A stretch of DNA of 50,346 nt from Arcobacter sp. (GTDB lineage: Bacteria > Campylobacterota > Campylobacteria > Campylobacterales > Arcobacteraceae), in the NCBI GenBank assembly GCA_002685075.1, contig NYWO01000116.1:1-50346 (forward strand). The letters are read 5' to 3'. Position numbers and translations under genes: made by a program. The notes below the pieces were generated by a model. The model was not told where the DNA came from. It was given only the letters and a program-made list of their open reading frames with translations, and made no database searches. Below, in pieces: positions 19,671 through 28,401 of this stretch; the first letter of the stretch is position 1, and each line of letters starts with the position of its first letter.

Positions 19671-21706
19671 CATTCGTCATCATCATTTGTATTAGAAATA
19701 AATGTATCAGTTTTAGTAGCTTGTATAGGTGTATATATTTTTGTATCTTCTTTCTCTATAACAGGAGCTTTTTTATATGAAGATGTGTTTGTAGTGACTT
19801 TTATTTTTTCTTTGTTTATTGAGCTTTGAGCTATTTCTCTACTTTTAACACTACTTTTCCCTTCAAACTCTTTGTTCTCAGTATTTTTTACAATATCAGA
19901 TGCAATTTCTAAAGTATTTCTTGCAATATTATTTGTTTGAGATGCTACTGAAGCATTTGCTTGCGTTTGTTGGTCTAAAGAGTTTATTGCATCATTAATT
20001 TGAAGAATAGAAGATTGCTGTTCTTTTGAAGATAGTGAAATATCTGATATTAAATCTATTGTTTCATTAATATTTTTGTTTAATCCAGAATAACCTTGAA
20101 TCATTTCATCAGAGATTTGTTTTCCTTCATTTGCCTTAATATTTGCATCTTGAACTAAATCTTTTATTTCTTTAGCCGCTTCTGCACTTCTTGATGCTAA
20201 ATTCCTAACTTCTTGAGCAACAACAGCAAAACCTTTTCCAGCTTCACCTGCAGTTGCAGCTTCAACTGCTGCATTAAGTGATAGAATATTTGTCTGGAAG
20301 GCAATTTGATCAATTACTGTAATTGCTTCATTTATTGCTGTAACTTTTTCATTTATTTCATCCATTGCTTGAGTTGTTTTACTTGCAAGATTTTCACCTT
20401 TTGTTGCAGATTGAGTAACTGATTCTGAAATTTTTGACATTTGTGCAATTTTTTGAGTTGAAGTGTTTATATTTCCTGTTATTACTTCAAGTTCAGCAGC
20501 CGTTTCTTCAAGTTTTACTGCTGCATCATTTGATGAACTATTTAGTTTTTCAACATTTGTAAGTAAAGTAGTAGCTGAAGAATCAAGTGTTAATCCATTT
20601 TCTCTATTTTCTCTTAACATACTGTTAATAGCATCTCTTAGTTTATTAATATCATTTATTAAAAGTTCAAAAACACCACCTTTTTCAATTCCAGAAATTT
20701 CTAGTTTTTTCGTATAGTTATAATTTGAATACTGTTCTAATGAGATATTTATATTAGATATATGACTTTTTGTTGCTTCAATCATATCGTTAATTCCATC
20801 TTTTAAAACTACTAATGTTGGATTAGAAGTTGAAGCTTCAATATGTTGAGAATACCAGCCATGCTTAACTTTATTTACTACAATAGAGGCATCAGCAATA
20901 AGTTTATTATCTTCATCATAATTCTTCTTTATTGTTTGAATATTTTTGTTTACAATATTTGCCATTTGTTCAAATTCATCTTTTGCATTAATATTAATTA
21001 ACTCTGTATTATCTGATTTTTTATTTAAGAAATCAAAGAACGAAATTAATCCCGTTTTAAATTGAGTTAATGAAGAGGAAATGTTTTTTGTTAAGAATAA
21101 TAAATAGGAGATTATTAAAATTAAAATTATAAAGGCTTCAATAAAAATAAATGTAAATAAGTACTCTAAATCTTTATTTACAATAGTAGTATTTTTAACA
21201 AGACCCTTATCTTTTATATCTGTAATTTTTGAAAAAGCTTCTCTTGATATATTTGCAAGTGGTGTTGCATCTTTTTTATATGCTTGATAAGTTTGAGCTA
21301 AAATATCTGGTGTTCTTTGGATATTTGATAAAGCTTTCATTTTATTATAGCCATCATCAATAAATGTAAGAGTTTTCTCTTTTGATTCTGCAACTTTTGA
21401 CAGTTTTTCTTCTTCGTTTGGTGTTCCGACCATCGTTTCTTTTAATTCATCATAAGACTTAATAATATTATTTTTACTTTTTTCTATCTTATCCATATTC
21501 TTTTTATAGTCATTACCTAGCATAATATCTCTAGTGCATCTGCTAATATAGTTTAAATCTTTACCTATTTGTAATACTAAAATTTTACCCATAACTGCTT
21601 TTTGTGAATATGCGTTAAAACTGTCTTTTGTTTCTTTAATAATATTATATTTGATTATAGTTGCTATTAAAATAACAATAAAAATAACTATTCCAAATAT
21701 AGCCAT
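19658..21706 (-). CDS. Methyl-accepting chemotaxis protein
   Basis: MCP signalling hairpin '[46 protein letters not shown]'; C-terminus ...DDDEWESF. Confidence 0.95.
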   Translation of the reverse strand: MAIFGIVIFIVILIATIIKYNIIKETKDSFNAYSQKAVMGKILVLQIGKDLNYISRCTRDIMLGNDYKKNMDKIEKSKNNIIKSYDELKETMVGTPNEEEKLSKVAESKEKTLTFIDDGYNKMKALSNIQRTPDILAQTYQAYKKDATPLANISREAFSKITDIKDKGLVKNTTIVNKDLEYLFTFIFIEAFIILILIISYLLFLTKNISSSLTQFKTGLISFFDFLNKKSDNTELININAKDEFEQMANIVNKNIQTIKKNYDEDNKLIADASIVVNKVKHGWYSQHIEASTSNPTLVVLKDGINDMIEATKSHISNINISLEQYSNYNYTKKLEISGIEKGGVFELLINDINKLRDAINSMLRENRENGLTLDSSATTLLTNVEKLNSSSNDAAVKLEETAAELEVITGNINTSTQKIAQMSKISESVTQSATKGENLASKTTQAMDEINEKVTAINEAITVIDQIAFQTNILSLNAAVEAATAGEAGKGFAVVAQEVRNLASRSAEAAKEIKDLVQDANIKANEGKQISDEMIQGYSGLNKNINETIDLISDISLSSKEQQSSILQINDAINSLDQQTQANASVASQTNNIARNTLEIASDIVKNTENKEFEGKSSVKSREIAQSSINKEKIKVTTNTSSYKKAPVIEKEDTKIYTPIQATKTDTFISNTNDDDEWESF

Positions 21707-21775
21707 CTTTTTTGCTATTGAAAAGAACTATTAATAGTAAATTATATAATTTTAAGAGTAAAAGAGGAAAGAATT

Positions 21776-21901
21776 TTAGTCTTTTTCATCTTCATTTTCA
21801 TCTTTAAATCTTTTTTGAAGTTTAGAAGTAAAATAAGCTAACATAATTACAACAATAGTAACTATACTAAAGCCAATTAATTCAGAGATTAAGTCACTCA
21901 T
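21776..21901 (-). CDS. Small single-pass membrane protein (41 aa)
   Basis: MSDLISELIGFSIVTIVVIMLAYFTSKLQKRFKDENEDEKD*; ATG abuts upstream stop (TAGATG), suggesting translational coupling. Confidence 0.65.
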   Translation of the reverse strand: MSDLISELIGFSIVTIVVIMLAYFTSKLQKRFKDENEDEKD

Positions 21902-22093
21902 CTAAAAAGGAATTACTGCATCAAGTACTTCACCAGTCCCAGAGATAGTATCTCCTACAACATCTGGTGTTACTGTATTTACAACTGCACCTGCAACTTT
22001 AAATGGAGCTGATACTACAGTTCCTACTATACATCCTTGAATTGTTAGTGTAATGAAACAAATAAATAGTATTTGTAGTAGTTTAATTTTCAT
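21902..22093 (-). CDS. Small lipoprotein
   Basis: Lipobox 'ITLTIQGC', hydrophobic short protein of the DUF6726-like type (family name from memory). Confidence 0.6.
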   Translation of the reverse strand: MKIKLLQILFICFITLTIQGCIVGTVVSAPFKVAGAVVNTVTPDVVGDTISGTGEVLDAVIPF

Positions 22094-22174
22094 TAAGAAC
22101 CTTGAATTTTTTGTAAGTATATCAAAAGATTATTAATACTACATGATTAATTAAATAGCTAAGAGACAAAAAGT

Positions 22175-22193
22175 AAATGATAACCATTATTAG
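22175..22193. promoter_or_regulatory. Candidate Fur box 1
   Basis: aaaTGATAACcATTATTAg, 7-1-7-like match to TGATAATnATTATCA. Confidence 0.5.
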
Positions 22194-22243
22194 TATTAAG
22201 TAGTACTTAAGAAAAATATTACTAGAATGTCACAAATCATTTA

Positions 22244-22258
22244 TGATAATAATTATTA
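22244..22258. promoter_or_regulatory. Candidate Fur box 2
   Basis: TGATAAT-a-ATTATTA, near-perfect 7-1-7 Fur box 14 bp upstream of the lipoprotein start at 22273. Confidence 0.65.
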
Positions 22259-22272
22259 GTATAGGAACTAAA

Positions 22273-23613
22273 ATGTTAAATTTAAAATTAATTACAGTAT
22301 CAGTTGGATTAGCTGCTGCTTTATCTTTCTCAGGTTGTGTTACAACTTCAGAAAATATGGAAACTACAAAAAATATGCAAATGGAACAATCTCCAATTTT
22401 AACTGCATATGCAAAAATTGCACAAGCAAATTATTCTGATGCATTAAATGATGCAAAAAAATTACAAATGGCAATAGAAAACTTTGCTTCAAACCCTACA
22501 TCAACAACTTTTGCAAATGCTAAAATTGCTTGGTTAAACTCAAGAGAGTCATATGGACAAACTGAAATCTTTAGACTTGCAAATGGTCCTATTGATGCTG
22601 AAGAAGGTTGGGTAGCTGATACTTATGGTGCACTTGAGGGACAACTTAATGCTTGGCCTTTAGATGAAAATATGATTGATTATACAATTGATGCAGAAGG
22701 TGAAAGAACTTCTGGAAATATTATTGATACTGTTGGTGTATTTAATCCAGGTGGTGAAGATGCACAAGCTGTAAATGTTTCAAATATCACTGTTGATGCA
22801 ATCACAGCTTTAAATGAAAATGGTGGAGATGCAAATGTAGCAACTGGTTATCATGCTATTGAGTTCTTATTATGGGGACAAGATCAAGATTATTCTAACT
22901 TTGTAAAAGATTCTATTACAAATGGTGCAAAAACTGCAGGTCAAAGACCATTAAGTGATTATATAAGCGATAAAAATGCTCCTAGAAGAATTGCATTTTT
23001 AAAAGCAGCTGCTTCTAAAATAGTATCTGATTTACAAACTGTTTCAAATGCTTGGGAAAATGATGGTTTATATAAAAATGCATTCTTAGGAAAATTAAGT
23101 GGTGCAAATGCAAATAAAAATATTGCTTCAGGTGATGCTTTAAAACAAGTAATTGCAGGAATGGGTGTATTTATCAAATCAGAACTTGCAAATGAAAGAA
23201 TTGCAGTTGCAGTTCTAACTCCAAGTGAAGAAGACGAACACTCTTGTTTTTCTGATAATACACACAGAGATATTACAACTAACTATTTAGGATTTAGAAA
23301 TGTATTAACTTCAACATACAAAGGTCAAACATATGGAAAATCAATGTTAGATTCTGTATCACTTGAAGATAAAACAAGAATTATTGAATTAATGAAATCA
23401 ATTGAAACAAAAATTGCAAGTATTAATAAAGTAGCAATGACTACAGCACACTTTGACTACCAAATTCAAGCTGATAATCCTCAATCAAAAGTTATTGTAA
23501 AACTTAAAAATGAGATGAGAAAATTAGGTGATGAAATGGTAAATGTTGCAAATGCAAATGGAATTTCATTAACTAAAGATGATGTAACAGACGCAGATGA
23601 AACAAAAATCTAA
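22273..23613 (+). CDS. Imelysin-family lipoprotein (IrpA/EfeO-like iron-associated)
   Basis: Lipobox LSFSGC; GxHxxE motif 'GYHAIEFLLWGQD'; ORF track start 22243 lies upstream and overlaps the Fur-box-like site. Confidence 0.9.
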   Translation: MLNLKLITVSVGLAAALSFSGCVTTSENMETTKNMQMEQSPILTAYAKIAQANYSDALNDAKKLQMAIENFASNPTSTTFANAKIAWLNSRESYGQTEIFRLANGPIDAEEGWVADTYGALEGQLNAWPLDENMIDYTIDAEGERTSGNIIDTVGVFNPGGEDAQAVNVSNITVDAITALNENGGDANVATGYHAIEFLLWGQDQDYSNFVKDSITNGAKTAGQRPLSDYISDKNAPRRIAFLKAAASKIVSDLQTVSNAWENDGLYKNAFLGKLSGANANKNIASGDALKQVIAGMGVFIKSELANERIAVAVLTPSEEDEHSCFSDNTHRDITTNYLGFRNVLTSTYKGQTYGKSMLDSVSLEDKTRIIELMKSIETKIASINKVAMTTAHFDYQIQADNPQSKVIVKLKNEMRKLGDEMVNVANANGISLTKDDVTDADETKI

Positions 23614-24985
23614 TTTATTTTTTAGAACTATTAACTGTTTAATAAACAGAAGCCTTGTAGCAATATTTGCTACAGGGCTTTTTGTCGTTAATGGCTTTAG
23701 TGAAAACATATCAAATATAAAAGATAAATCTCTTCTTTTAAAACCTATAAAAAATTTAAATGATGAGCAATATGATAAGTTTATATTAGGTAGAAGCTTT
23801 TTTGTAATTCCTTGGGTTGAAGCTCCAAGTGCAACAACTGCTAGAGATGGATTAGGTCCTTTATTTAATGCAAATACTTGTGTATCATGCCATCCTGCAA
23901 ATGGAAGAGGAACCTTATATAATAAAAACATGCAGTTTTCAAGAAGCTTAATAGCAAAGTTATCAATTCCTAATGATAACTCAAAAGAGCATAAAGAAAT
24001 TCTTAAAACAAGTCCTTTAATAATTGAGCCAACTTATGGTGGTCAAGTAGCAATAAATGGAATTCATGGTGTTAATTACGAAGCAAAACCTGATATTAAA
24101 TACAAAGAAATAAAAGTAAAGTTTCCAGATGGTGAAGTTGATACTCTTTTAAAACCTATATATGCACTAAAAGATTTACAATATGGGAAACTTCATAAAG
24201 ATACTATTATGACTTTTAGACTTGCTCCTAGTTTAAATGGCTTAGGATATTTAGAAGATATATCAAATGAAGATATTCTAAAAAACACTGATGAATTTGA
24301 TACAGATAATGATGGTATTTCAGGTCGATCAAATTATGTATATTCTCCAATTACTAAAAAAATGGAACTTGGACGTTATAGCTGGAAAGCAAGTACGACT
24401 TCTCTAAAACATCAAAGTGCAGATGCTGCAATAAATGATATGGGATTAACAACTTCACTTTTTCCAAAAGATAATTGTACAAAAAATCAAAAAGCTTGTA
24501 ATGAAGCTCCTAAACCACGAGATTTAATAGACTTAACTGATCAAAGATTAGATGCTATTAGTTTTTATATAAAAAATAGAAAAACATATAGTGCTAAAAA
24601 AACAAAAGCTTATAAAGAAGGTTTAGAAATATTTAAATCAATTTCTTGTGCTAAATGTCATATTGATAATTTTACTACAAAAAGTGGAGTTAAAATATCA
24701 CCTTTTACAGATATGTTACTTCATGATATGGGTGAGGGATTAGCTGATGGAAGAAGTGAATTTAAAGCAAATGGTAATGAATGGCGAACTGCTCCATTAT
24801 GGGGATTATCTTTACATGAAAAGATAAATAAAAAAAGCCCACGATTACTTCATGATGGACGTGCAAGAACTTTCCAAGAAGCAATTCTTTGGCATGGTGG
24901 AGAAGCTAGTAATTCAAAAAAGAAGTATATGAATCTTGATAAACAAGCAAGAGAAAAATTAATAAAATTTTTAAATGAGGTATAA
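23597..24985 (+). CDS. DUF1111-type di-heme oxidoreductase
   Basis: Signal peptide; two CxxCH (CVSCH, CAKCH); 'RDGLGPLFNANTCVSCHPANGRG', 'RTAPLWGL...LLHDGRARTFQEAILWHGGEA'. Confidence 0.9.
   Translation: MKQKSNLFFRTINCLINRSLVAIFATGLFVVNGFSENISNIKDKSLLLKPIKNLNDEQYDKFILGRSFFVIPWVEAPSATTARDGLGPLFNANTCVSCHPANGRGTLYNKNMQFSRSLIAKLSIPNDNSKEHKEILKTSPLIIEPTYGGQVAINGIHGVNYEAKPDIKYKEIKVKFPDGEVDTLLKPIYALKDLQYGKLHKDTIMTFRLAPSLNGLGYLEDISNEDILKNTDEFDTDNDGISGRSNYVYSPITKKMELGRYSWKASTTSLKHQSADAAINDMGLTTSLFPKDNCTKNQKACNEAPKPRDLIDLTDQRLDAISFYIKNRKTYSAKKTKAYKEGLEIFKSISCAKCHIDNFTTKSGVKISPFTDMLLHDMGEGLADGRSEFKANGNEWRTAPLWGLSLHEKINKKSPRLLHDGRARTFQEAILWHGGEASNSKKKYMNLDKQAREKLIKFLNEV
23650..23680 (+). terminator. Intrinsic-terminator-like hairpin inside 5' coding region of the di-heme oxidoreductase
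   Basis: AAGCCTTGTAGCAA-tat-TTGCTACAGGGCTT-TTTG; 14-bp stem with one T/G (G-U) wobble followed by T-rich tail. Confidence 0.7.
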
Positions 24986-24988
24986 AAA

Positions 24989-25993
24989 ATGAATATAATT
25001 AAAAGTTTCCTATTAGTAGGATTATTATGTGTAACAACAGTCTTTGCAAATGTAAATGATGCAAAAGATACAAAAGAAAATAAAGAGATATTAAATACTT
25101 TATATGAAAAAGTAATTATAAAAGATGTAGAAAAGGCTTTAGAAGATATAAAAAGTTTAAAGCAAGCAGTTACAAATAAAGATGAAAAGAACTCAAAAGT
25201 AGATTTTGCAAAGCTTGTAAACTCATGGAAAAGTGTTGAAACTTTCTATCTTTTAGGAGATATAAATGAAGACTTTATTGATACTCCAAGATATATAGAT
25301 ATTTTTCATAATGGAAATGAAAATATAAAAGAACAACTTGATCGTGCAATTAAAAGTAAAGATGAAATTAGAATTGTATTATTTAAAAATTCTCTAAAAT
25401 CAATAAATGCTTTAGAGTATATGCTATTTTCAAAAGATATTAAAAATACAAGAGAAAATAAAATTACACTTACTATTTTAAATAGAATTACAAGCCATTT
25501 AAATGATATAAAAGATGAGTATATTGCACAAAAACAAAACTTTTTAAAAGATTTAAAAAAAGCAAATGCACTTACAATAAATGCAATTATTCAAAACACA
25601 TATAAACTAAAAGAGTGGAGAGTAGGTGATATTGCTGGATTTACTAAAAAGTATGAAGGAAAGCCTGATAATAAAAGAGCTGAGTATTTTATAAGTAAAA
25701 ATTCTACAAATGCAATTGAAGCTGTTTTAAATACATATAAAAAGGTATTAGATAATGACTCTTATGAAGACTATGGTGATTATCTTATAAAACTTACTGA
25801 TGGTAAAGAGATGAAAAGATTAAGAATGGCATTAAATAAGTCACTTGAATTGGTAAAAGAGATTAAAAATGATGATTTCTCAAATACAAAAGAGTTATAT
25901 GAAAATATAAATACTATTCATGTTGTACTTTTTGTAGAGATGCTAGAAGAACTTTCAATAAATGCAAAAATCTTAGATGCAGATGGTGACTAA
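24989..25993 (+). CDS. Second imelysin-family protein
   Basis: Signal peptide; imelysin pattern 'LVNSWKSVETFYLLGDINEDFIDTPRYIDIFHNG', 'INALEYMLFS'. Confidence 0.8.
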   Translation: MNIIKSFLLVGLLCVTTVFANVNDAKDTKENKEILNTLYEKVIIKDVEKALEDIKSLKQAVTNKDEKNSKVDFAKLVNSWKSVETFYLLGDINEDFIDTPRYIDIFHNGNENIKEQLDRAIKSKDEIRIVLFKNSLKSINALEYMLFSKDIKNTRENKITLTILNRITSHLNDIKDEYIAQKQNFLKDLKKANALTINAIIQNTYKLKEWRVGDIAGFTKKYEGKPDNKRAEYFISKNSTNAIEAVLNTYKKVLDNDSYEDYGDYLIKLTDGKEMKRLRMALNKSLELVKEIKNDDFSNTKELYENINTIHVVLFVEMLEELSINAKILDADGD

Positions 25994-25995
25994 GC

Positions 25996-26907
25996 TTGGG
26001 TAGCTTTTTTGGCACTTTACTTGAAGAGTATTTAATAAACCCAGATAAGAGAACTTACTGGGTTTATATACTTTCATCTTTTATTATTGCAATAATTTAT
26101 CTATACTTTAATAAAAAGCAAAGTAGGATAGTTTTTAGTTCAAAACTTTGGTTACATCCAAGTGCAAAACTAGATTATTACTACTTTATTCTTTCATACT
26201 TTATTAAAATAATGATGATTATTCCAATTGTAATTAGTGCAAAAACTATTGCTTTTTTTATAAATAAAAATCTATATTATGAGTTTGGTTTTAATCAAGT
26301 TCAAAGCTTTTCTTATGAAAATACACTTATTTTATACACAGTTATACTTTTTATTGTAAGTGATTTTACAAGATATTGGTTACATAGATTCTTGCATACT
26401 ATTCCATTTTTATGGGAGTTTCATAAGGTTCATCATAGTGCTAAAGTTTTAAATCCTTTAACTTTTTATAGAGTTCATCCTGTAGAAAATATTTTATTTG
26501 GCTTTAGATATTCGCTTTCTATTGGTTTTGTAACAGGAATATTTATTTATTTTTTTGGCTCAAAAATTGGACTTGTTGAGGTTTTAGGAGCAAATGCTTT
26601 TATCTTTGTTTTTTCACTTCTTGGTTCAAACTTAAGACATTCTCATATTCCTTTAGCTTATTTCAAAACTTTAGAAAAATGGTTTATTTCTCCAAAGCAG
26701 CACCAAATACATCACAGTAAAAAGTATTTTAATAAAAACTTTGGAGGCTATCTTAGTGTTTGGGATAGACTTTTTGGGACTTTAAAACTTTCGAATGAAG
26801 TAAAAATTTTAAAATTTGGACTTAAAAAGGAGCAGATGAAAAACTATGAATCTTTAATTAGTATATTACTTTACCCATTTATAAACATTTTAAAAAGGAA
26901 ACAATAA
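25996..26907 (+). CDS. Sterol desaturase / fatty-acid hydroxylase superfamily membrane di-iron protein
   Basis: His motifs HRFLH, HKVHHS, HQIHHSKK; multiple TM helices. Confidence 0.9.
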   Translation: MGSFFGTLLEEYLINPDKRTYWVYILSSFIIAIIYLYFNKKQSRIVFSSKLWLHPSAKLDYYYFILSYFIKIMMIIPIVISAKTIAFFINKNLYYEFGFNQVQSFSYENTLILYTVILFIVSDFTRYWLHRFLHTIPFLWEFHKVHHSAKVLNPLTFYRVHPVENILFGFRYSLSIGFVTGIFIYFFGSKIGLVEVLGANAFIFVFSLLGSNLRHSHIPLAYFKTLEKWFISPKQHQIHHSKKYFNKNFGGYLSVWDRLFGTLKLSNEVKILKFGLKKEQMKNYESLISILLYPFINILKRKQ

Positions 26908-26908
26908 A

Positions 26909-28066
26909 ATGAAATATTTAAATTCACTTGCACTTATATCTAGTGCTATACTTTTAGGTGCTTGTACAACAACAAGTCCTTCAAAAGCAGAAATTTTAGA
27001 AAAAACAAAAGAAAAAGAGATTTTAGGAAAGATTCTATTTTTTGATAAAAACCTATCTAAAAATAGGACACAATCTTGTGCAACGTGTCATAATCCAGAA
27101 GCAGGATTTGTAGATGATAGAGATAATGGAATAAGCTCTATGGCATCACTTGGAGATGATGGACACTCCTTAGGAGATAGACAAGCTCCAAGTGCTGCGT
27201 ATGCCATGTTTAGTCCAGAATTCCATTATGATATGAAGAAAAAGCGTTATATTGGTGGGCAGTTTTGGGATGGTAGAGAAACAAATCTAGCAGGACAAGC
27301 AGGTGGACCTCCTACAAATCCAATTGAAATGGGAATGGCATCAAAAGAGACTACGGTTTTAAGACTTAAAGAAAATGAATATTATGTAAGTGCTTTTAAA
27401 AGTATTTATGGAGATGATATTTTCACAAAACCAAATAAAGCATATTCTGCTATGGCTGATTCAATTGCAAAGTTTGAAATGACAAAAGAGTTTGCTCCTT
27501 TTGATTCTAAATATGATAGATTTTTAAAAGGTGAGTATGATTTAACACCTTTAGAGGATTTAGGAAGAACACTTTTCTTCTCAAATAACAATAACTCTTG
27601 TGCAACTTGCCATGTTTTAAAAGGTGAAGATAAATTAGGGGAAACATTTACAAACTATGAATATCACAATATTGGAACGCCAATAAATCATGAACTTAGA
27701 GCTAAAAATGGTGTAAGCAATATTGACGGAGGTCTTTTAAATAATCCAGCTGTAAATGATGAAAATCAAAAAGGAAAATATAAAGTTCCAACATTAAGAA
27801 ATGTAGCTGTAACTGCTCCATATATGCATAATGGTGTTTTTAAAGAGTTAAAAACTGTTGTAGAGTTTTATGACAAATACAACAATAAAGAAAGAGTTTT
27901 AAATCCTGAAACTAATAAACCATGGGACAAACCTGAAGTTAAAGAAACTATTGCTTTAGAAGAATTAAAAGCTAAAAAACAAAATGATAGAAAAATTGAG
28001 TCTTTAGTAGCTTTTATGAAGCTATTAACAGATAAAAGATATGAGCATCTTTTAGAGAAAAAATAA
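26909..28066 (+). CDS. Di-heme cytochrome c peroxidase / MauG-family lipoprotein
   Basis: Lipobox LLGAC; two CxxCH (CATCHNPEAGF, CATCHVLKG); 'VPTLRNVAVTAPYMHNGVF'. Confidence 0.93.
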   Translation: MKYLNSLALISSAILLGACTTTSPSKAEILEKTKEKEILGKILFFDKNLSKNRTQSCATCHNPEAGFVDDRDNGISSMASLGDDGHSLGDRQAPSAAYAMFSPEFHYDMKKKRYIGGQFWDGRETNLAGQAGGPPTNPIEMGMASKETTVLRLKENEYYVSAFKSIYGDDIFTKPNKAYSAMADSIAKFEMTKEFAPFDSKYDRFLKGEYDLTPLEDLGRTLFFSNNNNSCATCHVLKGEDKLGETFTNYEYHNIGTPINHELRAKNGVSNIDGGLLNNPAVNDENQKGKYKVPTLRNVAVTAPYMHNGVFKELKTVVEFYDKYNNKERVLNPETNKPWDKPEVKETIALEELKAKKQNDRKIESLVAFMKLLTDKRYEHLLEKK

Positions 28067-28089
28067 AAGAAGAGTTTCTCTCTTCTTTT
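28065..28089. terminator. Bidirectional terminator
   Basis: AAAAGAAGAG-tttct-CTCTTCTTTT between convergent genes. Confidence 0.65.
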
Positions 28090-28092
28090 ATA

Positions 28093-28401
28093 TTATATAT
28101 TAATAAATATCATATTATCTTCAATTTTACTTTCATAAACATTAGTACATCCACTATCATTTCCAAGAACACCACCTGTTTTTAAATCAACATCCCAATT
28201 ATGCATAGGACATGTTACAACAGATTCATGAACTAACCCTTCACTTAATTTTCCTTGTTTATGTGGGCATATATTGTTGATTACAAATATTGAATCATCT
28301 CTTGTTTTAAAAATAGCTATTTCTAAATCTCCATAGTGTACTACTCTTGAACCCATTTTTGGGATATTTTCTGTTTCCGTGATTTTAATCCATTTTGCCA
28401 T
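28093..28401 (-). CDS. nirD: Nitrite reductase small subunit (Rieske-type)
   Basis: CPHKQG...CPMHNWDVDLKTG Rieske-like motif; adjacent to nirB. Confidence 0.92.
   Translation of the reverse strand: MAKWIKITETENIPKMGSRVVHYGDLEIAIFKTRDDSIFVINNICPHKQGKLSEGLVHESVVTCPMHNWDVDLKTGGVLGNDSGCTNVYESKIEDNMIFINI

Noticed and set aside
19658-21760. MCP start at 21706 possibly too short (upstream in-frame SIAKK resembles typical MCP N-termini)
   Set aside because: An in-frame TAG lies shortly upstream with no alternative start; the difference is only a few residues and not strong evidence of truncation.
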